In this document: one piece after another, positions 6,927-15,573 of the stretch
How positions within the stretch are numbered: the stretch's first letter is position 1
Layout of the letters: each line of letters starts with the position of its first letter
NCBI GenBank assembly: GCA_002427465.1
Contig: DIRC01000044.1
Span: forward strand, 43,237 to 59,554
Direction: 5' to 3'
Length of the DNA stretch: 16,318 nt
DNA from: Clostridiales bacterium UBA5446
GTDB taxonomy: Bacteria > Bacillota > Clostridia > Oscillospirales > Oscillospiraceae
Translations under genes and position numbers: made by a program
Notes under the pieces: model-generated
The model's input: the letters and a program-made list of their open reading frames with translations, nothing else
Database searches by the model: none
What the model was told of the DNA's origin: nothing

Positions 6927-7831
6927 CCTTCGTATTTCCGGGCCAAGGCGCCCAGCGTCCCGGCATGGGGTATACGCTTTTTCAGCATAATTCCGCCGCC
7001 CGGGCCCTGTTTGACGAAATCGACCGCCTTCGCCCCGGGACCTCTAACCTCTGCTTTTTCGGCACGGAGGAAGCGCTGGGGGAAACCCAAAACACCCAGC
7101 CATGCCTGTTTGCCTGCGAGCTGGCAGCGGCCCGCGCCCTCCAGTCCGCAGGGGTCCGGCCGGATATGGCGGCCGGCTTCTCTTTGGGGGAAATCGCGGC
7201 TTTGACTATTGCCGGCTCGGTTTCGCTGGCGTCGGGATTTGAGCTGGTGACCCGGCGCGGTGAGCTGATGCAGGCCGACGCCCAAAAGGCTGCCGGCGCC
7301 ATGGTTGCCGTGATAAAGCTGGACGCCGGGACGGTGGATGCGCTTTGCCGCGAGTTCGATCGTGCGTACCCGGTCAACTACAACTGCCCCGGCCAAACCG
7401 GGGTGGCCTGCCTCAAATCGGAGCTTCCGGCCTTTGCCGACGCTGTCAGGGCGGCCGGGGGCCGCGCGATTCCCCTGAAGGTCGGCGCCGGCTTTCATTC
7501 GCCGTTTTTCCGGGAGGCGTCCCGCGGGTTCGCCCTCGCGCTGCAGCAGCATCTTATTGCGCCGCCCGCCATCCCTCTTTATTCCAATTACACCGGCCTG
7601 CCCTATGAAAAAGACTATGCCCTGCTTTTGTCCCGGCAGATCTGCAATCCGGTGCGCTGGGAAACGATTGTGCAAAACATGATCGCCGAGGGGGCGGACA
7701 CCTTTTTTGAGGCGGGCCCCGGCCGCGTGCTCTCCGGGATGATTAAAAAAATAGACCCGAAGGTCCGGACATTTTGCATAGAAGAATATGCGGATTTAGA
7801 ATCTGCCGTAAAGGAGTGCCGCCCGTGCTGA
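6914..7831 (+). CDS. fabD: Malonyl-CoA:ACP transacylase
   Basis: The 305-residue enzyme moves malonyl groups from CoA to AcpP. It has the expected features: FPGQGAQ with Q11, nucleophile S90 in GFSLGE, the arginines of RRGELMQ at 114-115 that bind the malonyl carboxylate, and catalytic H195 in GAGFHSPF. The size agrees with Escherichia coli FabD (309). Its first 13 nt overlap fabK, and its last 7 nt overlap the GTG start of fabG. The ribosome binding site lies within the end of fabK. Confidence 0.95.
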   Translation: MGKIAFVFPGQGAQRPGMGYTLFQHNSAARALFDEIDRLRPGTSNLCFFGTEEALGETQNTQPCLFACELAAARALQSAGVRPDMAAGFSLGEIAALTIAGSVSLASGFELVTRRGELMQADAQKAAGAMVAVIKLDAGTVDALCREFDRAYPVNYNCPGQTGVACLKSELPAFADAVRAAGGRAIPLKVGAGFHSPFFREASRGFALALQQHLIAPPAIPLYSNYTGLPYEKDYALLLSRQICNPVRWETIVQNMIAEGADTFFEAGPGRVLSGMIKKIDPKVRTFCIEEYADLESAVKECRPC

Positions 7832-8559
7832 AAGATAAAACCGCCATCATCACCGGCGCGTCCCGGGGCATCGGCCGCGCCATCGCCGTCAAATTCGCCC
7901 AAAACGGCGCTGATCTGGCCCTGCTCTATGCCTCCGACGAGGCGGCCGCCGGGGAGACTTTGCAGGAATGCCGGAGCTTCGGCGTCCGCGCCGAAGCGTA
8001 CCGCTGCGACGTGTCGGACTGGAACGCCTGCGAAGAGACTGTATCCCGGGTCAAAGAGGCTTTCGGCAAAGTGGATATTCTGGTCAATAATGCCGGCATT
8101 ACCCGGGACGCCCTGATTGCCACCATGAAAGAAGCCAACTTTGACGCCGTGCTGGACACCAACCTCAAAGGCGCTTTTCACATGATCCGCCATTGCGCGC
8201 CGCTGTTCATCCGCGCCAGGGGCGGCAGAATCATCAATATCTCGTCCGTCTCCGGTCTGATGGGCAATGCCGGCCAGGCCAACTATTCCGCCTCGAAGGC
8301 CGGTCTCATCGGACTGACGAAATCGGTGGCCCGGGAGCTGGCCCCCCGTGGCGTCACCTGCAATGCCATTGCCCCCGGATTTATCCAAACCGATATGACG
8401 CGGAATATCGGGATGGAAAACCGTCTCGCTTCATCCATCCCCCTGGGCCGCCTGGGGTCTTCCTCAGATGTGGCCGGAGCGGCCCTGTTTCTTGCGGGAG
8501 ACGGCGCGGGCTATATCACCGGCGAAGTCCTGCGGGTGGACGGCGGGCTTGCCATGTAG
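7825..8559 (+). CDS. fabG: 3-oxoacyl-ACP reductase
   Basis: This 244-residue short-chain dehydrogenase reduces 3-oxoacyl-ACP with NADPH. The NADPH-binding TGASRGIG (residues 10-17), NNAG at 88-91, active-site N113, S141, Y154 and K158 (YSASK), and the C-terminal GYITGEVLRVDGG are all present. It begins at a GTG at 7825: AAGGAG lies 8 nt upstream and translation from there gives the canonical MLKDKTAIITG start, the same total length as Escherichia coli FabG. An upstream ATG at 7774 would add 17 residues out of fabD coding sequence and is rejected. The start overlaps fabD by 7 nt. Confidence 0.95.
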   Translation: MLKDKTAIITGASRGIGRAIAVKFAQNGADLALLYASDEAAAGETLQECRSFGVRAEAYRCDVSDWNACEETVSRVKEAFGKVDILVNNAGITRDALIATMKEANFDAVLDTNLKGAFHMIRHCAPLFIRARGGRIINISSVSGLMGNAGQANYSASKAGLIGLTKSVARELAPRGVTCNAIAPGFIQTDMTRNIGMENRLASSIPLGRLGSSSDVAGAALFLAGDGAGYITGEVLRVDGGLAM

Positions 8560-8592
8560 GGCATTATCATCAGCGAAAGGATGTGCTTTCAT

Positions 8593-9825
8593 ATGACCAG
8601 ACGAGTCGTGGTAACCGGCATGGGCATTGTCAGCCCGATCGGGAATGACATTGCCAGCTTCAGCCGGGCTTTGCAAAGCGGCAGGCATGGCATTGGGCCT
8701 ATTACCTGCTTTGATACTACTGAATATAAAGCGACGCTGTGCGCGGCGGTAAAGAATTTCAACCCCAGAGATTACATGGAAAACGCGGAAATTCTCCGAA
8801 GCGATCCGGCTGCCCGCTTCGCCATGGCCGCGGCCTGCCAGGCCGTGGAGGACAGCGGAATCATGGGTACCCTTCCCCCCGATCGGATCGGCGTATACTT
8901 CGGCACGGGAATCGGCGGCATACAGACCTTTGCCGCCGAAATGGATAAGCTCCGCGCCAAGGGCCCCAGACGGGTGTCCCCTTATTTTGTCCCCATGATG
9001 ATCGCGAACATGGCCTCCGGCATGATTGCGATTCGGTTTAACTGCCGGGGCGCCGCCCTGGCCACCGTGACGGCCTGCGCCTCCGGCTCCAACGCCATCG
9101 GCGAAGCGCTGCGCGCCATCCGCCACGGCTACTGTGACGCCGTCATCGCCGGAGGCGCGGAAGCCGCCGTTTCCGAGTGCAGCGTGGCGGGCTTTATAAA
9201 TATGCAGGCCCTCTCCGTCTCCTCGGACCCCGACGCGGCCTCCCTGCCCTTTGACAGCCGGCGAACCGGATTTGTGATCGGCGAAGGCGCCGGCGCCCTG
9301 GTGCTGGAGGAATATGAGCACGCCCTCGGCCGTGGAGCCGCCATATACGGCGAGGTCTGCGGCTATGGCTCCTCCTGCGACGCTTTTCATATCACAGCGC
9401 CCCATCCGGAAGGCCTCGGCGCCGTGGACGCAATGAAAGCCGCGCTGGAAGAAGCCGGATTTACCGCCGATACCAGGCTTTATATCAACGCCCACGGCAC
9501 CGGCACGCCCCTTAACGACGCCATGGAGACCCGAGCCATCAAAACCGTATTGGGCGCCGAAAAAGCCGTTCAAACCCCCGTCAGTTCAACCAAGTCCATG
9601 ACCGGCCACATGCTGGGCGCGTCAGGTGCCGCGGAAGCCATCGCCAGCCTTCTGGCGCTTCGGGATGGAATCCTTCCGCCTACCGTGGGACTTCTTTCCC
9701 CGGACCCGGAATGCGACCTGGACTATGTCCCCCTCACCGCCAGAAAGGCCGAGATTGATCTGGCGCTTTCCAATTCCCTGGGTTTCGGCGGCCACAATGC
9801 CTGCCTGGCTTTTCGGAAAGTCTGA
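8593..9825 (+). CDS. fabF: 3-oxoacyl-ACP synthase II
   Basis: This 410-residue condensing enzyme elongates acyl-ACP with malonyl-ACP. The catalytic triad is complete: C162 in TACASGSNAIG, H301 in NAHGTGTPLND and H339 in STKSMTGHMLGA, with K334 alongside. The start at 8593 gives the usual MTRRVVVTGMG opening; the ATG at 8581 would add four residues and overlap the AAAGG ribosome binding site. It follows fabG after 33 nt, the largest gap inside this operon. No fabH accompanies it, so initiation must use a FabH encoded elsewhere, or malonyl-ACP decarboxylation by FabF itself. Confidence 0.95.
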   Translation: MTRRVVVTGMGIVSPIGNDIASFSRALQSGRHGIGPITCFDTTEYKATLCAAVKNFNPRDYMENAEILRSDPAARFAMAAACQAVEDSGIMGTLPPDRIGVYFGTGIGGIQTFAAEMDKLRAKGPRRVSPYFVPMMIANMASGMIAIRFNCRGAALATVTACASGSNAIGEALRAIRHGYCDAVIAGGAEAAVSECSVAGFINMQALSVSSDPDAASLPFDSRRTGFVIGEGAGALVLEEYEHALGRGAAIYGEVCGYGSSCDAFHITAPHPEGLGAVDAMKAALEEAGFTADTRLYINAHGTGTPLNDAMETRAIKTVLGAEKAVQTPVSSTKSMTGHMLGASGAAEAIASLLALRDGILPPTVGLLSPDPECDLDYVPLTARKAEIDLALSNSLGFGGHNACLAFRKV

Positions 9826-9841
9826 TAAAAAAGGATGGCTT

Positions 9842-10279
9842 ATGGAAGAAAACAGCATCAAAAAATATGCGAAGCTCATGCAAGACCTGGATCTTACCGG
9901 GCTTGAAATCAGCGAAAACGGCAAAACCGTCCGTCTCGAACGAGCGGCTCCCATAGGCGGCGCCGCAGTCCGCGTGACGGCCCCCGGCGCGGCTTCCGAA
10001 GCTCTGGCCCCCATCGCCGCGCCCGACCCCGGCCTCGTCAGCATCCCGTCTCCCATGGTCGGAGTATTCTATGCTGCTCCGGCCCAAAATCAGCCCTCCT
10101 TCGTCAGCGTGAACGACAGGGTTCGCAAGGGGGATGTACTGTGCATCATTGAGTCCATGAAGCTGATGAATGAGATTCTTTCTGAGCACGACGGCGTTCT
10201 TGCGGAAATCTGCGTGAGCAATCAGCAGGTAGTGGAATACGGCCAGGCGCTGTTCCGCATTCGAAAGGAGACGCCATGA
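9842..10279 (+). CDS. accB: Biotin carboxyl carrier protein of acetyl-CoA carboxylase
   Basis: This 145-residue protein carries biotin between the carboxylase and carboxyltransferase halves of acetyl-CoA carboxylase. The C-terminal biotinyl domain has biotin-accepting K107 in IESMKLMNE, plus the SIPSPMVGVFY lead-in. The N-terminus MEENSIKKYAKLMQ is the usual helical region, followed by a short Ala/Pro linker. I chose the ATG at 9842 with AAGGA 6 nt upstream; longer forms would extend into the end of fabF. Its stop overlaps the fabZ start in an ATGA junction. Confidence 0.95.
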   Translation: MEENSIKKYAKLMQDLDLTGLEISENGKTVRLERAAPIGGAAVRVTAPGAASEALAPIAAPDPGLVSIPSPMVGVFYAAPAQNQPSFVSVNDRVRKGDVLCIIESMKLMNEILSEHDGVLAEICVSNQQVVEYGQALFRIRKETP

Positions 10280-10695
10280 ATCAGGAGGAATTGAAGGCTG
10301 TCCTGCCACACCGCGACAACATGCTTCTTATCCAGGAGGCGTTCTGCGAAAACGGCGTTGCCCGCGGAAGCGTCTTCATTAATGGCGGCGAATGGTTTTT
10401 AAAGGGGCATTTTCCCGGAAACCCCGTTGTGCCGGGCGTGATGCTCTGCGAAATGCTGGCCCAGTCGGCCTGCGTGCTGCTGGCGGGGGAAATGCGGGGC
10501 AAAGCGCGGCTTCCGCTGTTTACCGGGCTTGATAAAGTTCGTTTCCGCCGCTCCGTCAGGCCGGGGGATACCCTGAAAACCGAATGTGTCCTGACCCGCG
10601 CTATGCCCCCGTTTTATTTCGCCAAGGGCAAAGGCTTCGTGGACGGCCTGCTCTGTGTTGAGGCAAGCTTTTCCTTCGCTTTGTCAGAGGTGTAG
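10276..10695 (+). CDS. fabZ: 3-hydroxyacyl-ACP dehydratase
   Basis: This 139-residue hot-dog-fold enzyme dehydrates 3-hydroxyacyl-ACP. It has the signature LPHRDNMLLI, catalytic H45 in GHFPGNPVVPGV, and catalytic E59 in CEMLAQSA. The length is normal. It overlaps accB by 4 nt and lies between two acetyl-CoA carboxylase genes, the classic Gram-positive arrangement accB-fabZ-accC. Nothing suggests the isomerising FabA type, so unsaturated fatty acids would need another enzyme. Confidence 0.96.
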   Translation: MNQEELKAVLPHRDNMLLIQEAFCENGVARGSVFINGGEWFLKGHFPGNPVVPGVMLCEMLAQSACVLLAGEMRGKARLPLFTGLDKVRFRRSVRPGDTLKTECVLTRAMPPFYFAKGKGFVDGLLCVEASFSFALSEV

Positions 10696-10697
10696 CC

Positions 10698-12002
10698 GTG
10701 TTTTCAAAAATACTCATTGCCAACCGGGGCGAGGTCGCCGTCCGCATTATCCGCAGCTGCAAGGAAATGGGGATTTCCACCGTGGCGGTCTTCTCCAAGG
10801 CGGACGCGGAATCCATGCACGTCGCCCTGGCTGACCAGAGCTATTGCATCGGCGAGGCTGCGCCCGCGGACAGCTACCTCAATGAGGAGCGGATTTTAAG
10901 CGCCGCCCTGCTCTCCGGCGCACAGGCCATTCACCCCGGCTATGGATTTTTATCTGAGAATGCCCATTTTGCCGCTTTGTGCATCAAACACGGCGTGGCG
11001 TTTATCGGGCCGTCCGCGGACAGCATGAAGCGGCTCGGCGACAAGGAAAATTTGAAAAAACTGATGGCGGAAGCCGGGCTTCCCGTGATCCCCGGCTCCG
11101 GCGTGCTGAATTCGGTTCAGGACGCTTTTGCGGCCGCCCGGGAAATCGGATACCCGGTCATGCTCAAGGCCCGCTGCGGCGGCGGCGGCCGGGGCATCCG
11201 CCTCATCATGCACGAGGAGGAGCTGGAGCGCGCTTATTTTTCAGCCGTCTCCGAGGGTAAGGCGGCCTTTGGCGACGGCGCGGTATACCTGGAAAAGTAC
11301 ATCCATCCCGCCCGGCATATTGAAATGCAGATTATCGCCGATGAGGCCGGGGAATTGATTTGCCTGGGGGAACGGGACTGCTCAATCCAGCGGAACCATC
11401 AGAAATTAACCGAAGAATCCCCCTCCCCCGCCGTCTCGCCCGCGCTGCGCGAAAACATGATCCGTCAAATTACGGCAGCGGTGAAGAAAATAGGGTACCA
11501 GAATCTGGGCACGCTTGAGTTTCTGCTGGACTCCGAGGGCAATTACTATTTCATGGAGATGAATGTGCGCCTTCAGGTAGAGCATTGCGTCACGGAAGCC
11601 ATTACCGGCATCGATCTGGTAAAGTGGCAGATTCGCATCGCCACCGGCATTCCCCTGAGCTTTACCCAACAGGATGTGCTGCTGAAAGGCTCCTCCATAG
11701 AATGCCGCATCAACGCCCGGGCCCCCGGCAGGGTAAATTTTCTGCATGTCCCGGGGGGGCCTTTTGTCCGCTTTGACACCTATCTGGCGGCCGGTTCCGC
11801 CGTCTCGCCGTCCTATGATCCGCTTCTGGGAAAATTGATTGTCTATGCCTCCACCCGGGAAGAGGCCCTGCGCAAAATGCAGGCCGCGCTCTGCGAGCTG
11901 GTGATTGAAGGGATAGACCACAATATTGACGAGCAATTTGACATTATAAGCGACGGCCGCTTTCAAAGCGGCTCTTACGATCTACACTTCTTTTCACAAT
12001 GA
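10698..12002 (+). CDS. accC: Biotin carboxylase subunit of acetyl-CoA carboxylase
   Basis: The 434-residue ATP-grasp enzyme carboxylates biotin on AccB using bicarbonate and ATP. It opens with FSKILIANRGEVAVRIIRS and has HPGYGFLSEN, the glycine-rich ATP lid CGGGGRGIRL, the metal-binding FMEMNVRLQVEH, and ECRINA with the active-site Arg. Start is a GTG 2 nt after fabZ, with GAGGTG inside fabZ as ribosome binding site. Compared with the usual sequence after ECRINA, about seven residues (the EDPNTFL-like stretch) are missing in frame, and the protein is slightly short for the family (about 450). The remainder is intact, so it is probably functional. It overlaps the ATGA at its end. Confidence 0.93.
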   Translation: MFSKILIANRGEVAVRIIRSCKEMGISTVAVFSKADAESMHVALADQSYCIGEAAPADSYLNEERILSAALLSGAQAIHPGYGFLSENAHFAALCIKHGVAFIGPSADSMKRLGDKENLKKLMAEAGLPVIPGSGVLNSVQDAFAAAREIGYPVMLKARCGGGGRGIRLIMHEEELERAYFSAVSEGKAAFGDGAVYLEKYIHPARHIEMQIIADEAGELICLGERDCSIQRNHQKLTEESPSPAVSPALRENMIRQITAAVKKIGYQNLGTLEFLLDSEGNYYFMEMNVRLQVEHCVTEAITGIDLVKWQIRIATGIPLSFTQQDVLLKGSSIECRINARAPGRVNFLHVPGGPFVRFDTYLAAGSAVSPSYDPLLGKLIVYASTREEALRKMQAALCELVIEGIDHNIDEQFDIISDGRFQSGSYDLHFFSQ

Positions 12003-12013
12003 GGTCATGCGAT

Positions 12014-12889
12014 ATGCCATCCTTCCCTTTTTTACGAAAGCCGAAAAACCCCCTGGAGCAAGGCGGGAGAACTTCCATTCCCGCCCGTCCGGAGGGCGCT
12101 GATTCCGAGCTGTCGCAGCAGTGCCCAAACTGCCGCCGGCAAACGGCGCTGAGTCAGCTTTGGCACAGCGCCAATACCTGCGAATGCGGTTATCACTTCC
12201 GTCTGAAAGCCTCCGACAGAATCCGCCTCTTGGCCGATCCCGGTTCCTTTGTCTCCTATTTTGATGATCTTGCCGGCAAGGACCCCCTTAATTTTCCCGG
12301 TTACCGCAAAAAGCTGGAAGCCACCGCGAACCTTTCCGGTTTACAGGAGGCCGTTCTGTGCGGCCGCGCTTTGATCGCAGGAGAGCCTTGCTGCCTGTTT
12401 GTCATGGACCCTTACTTCATGATGGGCAGCATGGGAACCGTGGTGGGGGAAAAAATCACGCGCACTTTTGAGCTGGCTGTCCAGCACAGGCTGCCGGTAG
12501 TCGGCTTTACCGTCTCAGGCGGGGCGAGAATGCAGGAGGGGCTTCCAGCCCTTATGCAAATGGCCAAAACCAGCGCCGCCGTGAAGCGGCACGCCAATGC
12601 CGGGCTGTTCTACCTTGTCGTCCTCACCGATCCGACCACCGGGGGCGTGATGGCCAGCTTTGCGATGGAGGGAGACGTCATTCTGGCGGAACCGGGGGCC
12701 ACGGCGGGATTTGCAGGCGCCCGGGTCATTGAGCAAACGGTGCGCAAAAAAATGCCGCCGGGATTCCAGACTGCGGAATTCCTGCTCGCGCACGGGTTCG
12801 TTGACGCCATTGTCCCCCGCCAGGATCAGCGCGCCGTCGTCTCACGCCTGCTTTTCATCCATCGGGGAGGCGAGACACATGAGCAGTAG
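12014..12889 (+). CDS. accD: Acetyl-CoA carboxylase carboxyltransferase beta subunit
   Basis: This 291-residue subunit forms, with AccA, the transferase that moves the carboxyl group from biotin to acetyl-CoA. The crotonase-like core is clear: GSMGTVVGEKITR, VSGGARMQEG, LTDPTTGGVMASFAM and EPGATAGFAGARVIEQT. The N-terminal zinc ribbon has C37-x2-C40, then C56-x-C58, one residue shorter in the second knuckle than the usual CxxC. I prefer the ATG at 12014, 8 nt after GAGGT, over the ATG at 11999, which overlaps the accC stop. It overlaps accA by 11 nt. Confidence 0.93.
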   Translation: MPSFPFLRKPKNPLEQGGRTSIPARPEGADSELSQQCPNCRRQTALSQLWHSANTCECGYHFRLKASDRIRLLADPGSFVSYFDDLAGKDPLNFPGYRKKLEATANLSGLQEAVLCGRALIAGEPCCLFVMDPYFMMGSMGTVVGEKITRTFELAVQHRLPVVGFTVSGGARMQEGLPALMQMAKTSAAVKRHANAGLFYLVVLTDPTTGGVMASFAMEGDVILAEPGATAGFAGARVIEQTVRKKMPPGFQTAEFLLAHGFVDAIVPRQDQRAVVSRLLFIHRGGETHEQ

Positions 12890-13685
12890 GGCATACGACA
12901 GAGTCAAACTGGCGCGGTCAAATTACCGCCCCACCAGCCTCTCCTATATTCAAAACATTTTCACCGATTTCTTCGAACTGCACGGCGACCGGGCTTTTGC
13001 CGACGACGCCGCCATCGTGGGCGGCGTGGCGCTCCTGCAGGGCAGCCCCATCACCGTCATCGGCATTGAAAAGGGGCGGACGGCAAAAGAACGGGTCTGT
13101 CGGGATTTCGGCGCGCCCAACCCGGAAGGCTATCGCAAAGCCCTGCGTCTGATGGAACAGGCGGAAAAATTCCGCCGTCCCGTGGTTTGCTTCGTGGATA
13201 CCTCGGGGGCCTTTTGCGGCATTGGCGCGGAAGAACGTGGGCAGGGCCATGCCATTGCCCAAAATCTGATGCGCCTCAGCGACCTTGGGACGCCCATTCT
13301 TTCCATCCTGATCGGTGAGGGCGGCAGCGGAGGCGCTTTAGCCCTTGCGGTGGCCGACGAGGTCTGGATGCTGGAAAATGCCGTTTATTCCGTTATTTCC
13401 CCCGAAGGCTGCGCCAGCATCCTATGGAAGGATTCCAGCCGCGCGCCCGAAGCCGCAGAGTATTTGAAGCTGACGGCTCAGGATGCCCTTCAGCTGGGGA
13501 TGATAGACTCCGTCCTCCCCGAAGCCGGGTTGGGAACCGCTCCCTTTTACCGGCTGCTCAAAAAAAATATCGCCGTAAAGCTGCAGCAGCTAAGCGATCT
13601 TCCTGTGGAAGAACTGGTAACGCAAAGGTACCGGCGTCTTCGGAGTTATGGTTCGTTTGATTATACGGCGAAGGAGCGTTTATGA
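12879..13685 (+). CDS. accA: Acetyl-CoA carboxylase carboxyltransferase alpha subunit
   Basis: This 268-residue subunit pairs with AccD in an alpha2-beta2 carboxyltransferase. Signatures include YIQNIFTDFFELHGDRAFADD, FGAPNPEGYRKALRLM, VVCFVDTSGAFCGIGAEERG, and the oxyanion loop GEGGSGGALALAVADEVWM followed by YSVISPEGCASILWKD. It lacks the first ~50 residues of the Escherichia coli protein (319), as do many clostridial versions. The ATG at 12879 has GGGGAGG 8 nt upstream; upstream in-frame sequence is accD read in another frame. It shares an ATGA junction with the next gene. Confidence 0.94.
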   Translation: MSSRAYDRVKLARSNYRPTSLSYIQNIFTDFFELHGDRAFADDAAIVGGVALLQGSPITVIGIEKGRTAKERVCRDFGAPNPEGYRKALRLMEQAEKFRRPVVCFVDTSGAFCGIGAEERGQGHAIAQNLMRLSDLGTPILSILIGEGGSGGALALAVADEVWMLENAVYSVISPEGCASILWKDSSRAPEAAEYLKLTAQDALQLGMIDSVLPEAGLGTAPFYRLLKKNIAVKLQQLSDLPVEELVTQRYRRLRSYGSFDYTAKERL

Positions 13686-15334
13686 GCATTTATCAGCAAT
13701 TTTGCCGGGAGCAGTATGATGCCCAAGGGAACTTGAACGCCTTTTGCCTCCAGTACCCTGATAACTATAACTTTGGTTATGACGTGGTGGACGCCATCGC
13801 CGATAAAACGCCGCAAAAGATTGCCCTGGTCTGGTGCAACACCCGGGGGGACGAACAAATTTTTAACTTCGGCGATCTCCGCCGCCTCAGCAATCAGGCC
13901 GCCAACGCTTTGAAAGCGCGCGGCGTGAAGAAAGGCGACGCGGTTTTAGTGATGCTCAAGCGCCATTTTGAGTATTGGTTTGTGGCCGTCGCCCTGCACA
14001 AACTGGGCGCCGTGATGGCCCCGGTCACGCATATGCTGACCGGCGACGATATTTCCTACCGGTGCAGGGCCGGGAAGATCAAAACCGTGGTCTGCACTTG
14101 CGAGGACGACGTTCCCTCCCGTTTTTTGCGGGTAAAAGCCGAGTCCGGGATCGAGAATATTTGGACCATACGCCAATCCATCCCCGGATGCCTGAACCTG
14201 ACCGAGGAGATGAAGACATGCTCATGGTATCTTCCCCGGGTTGAAACTCTGGCCTCCGAGCCGATTCTGGCCTATTTTACATCCGGCACCACCGGTTATC
14301 CCAAAGGCGTGATTCACAGCCACAGCTATACCCTGGCCCATATTGTGACCGCCAAATACTGGCAAAGGGCCGCCGAGGACGGACTGCATTTCACTGTTGC
14401 GGAAACCGGGTGGGGCAAGGCGTCCTGGGGAAAGATTTACGGGCAGTGGCTGGTCGGCAGCGCGGTCATGGTATTCGATTTCGACAATTTTGATTCCCGA
14501 CAGCTGATGGGCGTGATCAATCGCTACAAGGTCACCACCTTCTGCGCCCCGCCCACGATATACCGCTACCTGGTCAAAACCGGTCTTGTGGAAATGCCGA
14601 GCCTCCGTCATGTGTCCACGGCGGGGGAACCGTTGAATCCCGAGGTTTTTTCTCAATTTCTGGACGCCACCGGCCTTTTTATCATGGAAGGCTATGGTCA
14701 AACCGAGACGACTCCGCTCCTGGCCAATCTGGACCGGATGCCGGCCAAGGCGGGTTCCATGGGAAAACCCACCCCCCTCTACCGGGTGGCTTTGCAGAAC
14801 GCCGACGGCACGTCCGCCGCGGACGGGGAGCCGGGAGAGATCGTCGTTCTGCCCGATGAAAACGGCAATACGCCGCCGGGGATTTTCCTGGGCTACATAG
14901 ACAATGACGCGCTGTATCAGTATGCCTGGCGGGGCGGGGTCTACCATACCGGCGATACCGCATGGCGCGATGAGGACGGCTATTATTGGTTTAACGGCCG
15001 CAGCGACGACATCATCAAAACCGGTGGGTACCGGGTGGGGCCATTTGAGATCGAAAGCGTTCTGACGGCGCATCCCGCCGTTTTGGAATGCTCGGTCGTC
15101 GGCATTCCGGATTCCCTGCGCGGACAGGCGATTAAAGCCTTTGTCGTGCTTGCCCCGGAATATAAGCCCTCTAAAGAGCTGAAAAAGGAACTTAAAAAAT
15201 TCTGCAATGCCCGGATATCCAACTATAAGTGGATCCGTTTTATTGATTTCGTCAGCGAAATGCCCAAAACCATCAGCGGCAAAATTAAAAAGCGCGACCT
15301 GCGGGAGTGGGAAGCCATAAACGAGGCGGAATAA
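13682..15334 (+). CDS. AMP-forming acyl-CoA synthetase, medium-chain (ACSM-like) type
   Basis: This 550-residue adenylating enzyme activates carboxylic acids to acyl-CoA through an acyl-AMP. Motifs run in order: P-loop YFTSGTTGYPKG (198-209), ETGWGKASWGKIYGQW typical of the medium-chain/ACSM group, APPTIYR, GYGQTETT (337-344), YHTGDTAWRDEDGYYWFNGR, DDIIKTGGYRVGPFEIES, and catalytic K534 in TISGKIKKRDL. It overlaps accA by 4 nt and ends the operon, so it is clearly co-regulated with fatty-acid synthesis. It may activate exogenous short, branched or medium-chain acids, either as primers for synthesis or for recycling. It does not belong to the standard fab-acc gene set. The substrate is not determinable from sequence. 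No membrane segment or signal peptide is seen. Confidence 0.93.
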   Translation: MSIYQQFCREQYDAQGNLNAFCLQYPDNYNFGYDVVDAIADKTPQKIALVWCNTRGDEQIFNFGDLRRLSNQAANALKARGVKKGDAVLVMLKRHFEYWFVAVALHKLGAVMAPVTHMLTGDDISYRCRAGKIKTVVCTCEDDVPSRFLRVKAESGIENIWTIRQSIPGCLNLTEEMKTCSWYLPRVETLASEPILAYFTSGTTGYPKGVIHSHSYTLAHIVTAKYWQRAAEDGLHFTVAETGWGKASWGKIYGQWLVGSAVMVFDFDNFDSRQLMGVINRYKVTTFCAPPTIYRYLVKTGLVEMPSLRHVSTAGEPLNPEVFSQFLDATGLFIMEGYGQTETTPLLANLDRMPAKAGSMGKPTPLYRVALQNADGTSAADGEPGEIVVLPDENGNTPPGIFLGYIDNDALYQYAWRGGVYHTGDTAWRDEDGYYWFNGRSDDIIKTGGYRVGPFEIESVLTAHPAVLECSVVGIPDSLRGQAIKAFVVLAPEYKPSKELKKELKKFCNARISNYKWIRFIDFVSEMPKTISGKIKKRDLREWEAINEAE

Positions 15335-15573
15335 AAGATACCCCTCCTCGGTGCTATGGCCGATTCGCGCCCGACCAAGGCGCTGATATCAGCGCTCTAT
15401 ATTTTTCCTCTTCGGGGCTGCGTTGCTGAGCGAAACACATCAGACCATTACAGTATTCTTAGATCAGCTTGAATATGTGAAATGTGGCTTATCTGAATCT
15501 GCAGGGATGACGGCCTTTCGAGCGGCCGCATTATGCCCCGGTTTAAAGGCGCCAAGCCCGCAAATTACCGAAA
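15335..15573. other. Intergenic stretch without a supported gene
   Basis: Beyond the candidate terminator at 15379-15408 I see no gene with a ribosome binding site and no recognisable protein. A frame open from 15423 has no Shine-Dalgarno, starts at TTG and runs through the hairpin at 15574-15618, so it is not called. Confidence 0.5.
15379..15408 (+). terminator. Candidate terminator of the fab-acc operon
   Basis: GCGCTG (15380-15385) pairs with CAGCGC (15390-15395) around an ATAT loop; the whole is a 16-bp palindrome. It is followed by TCTATATTTTTCC. It lies about 45 nt after the acyl-CoA synthetase stop, the expected place for the operon terminator, though the stem is short. Confidence 0.45.
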
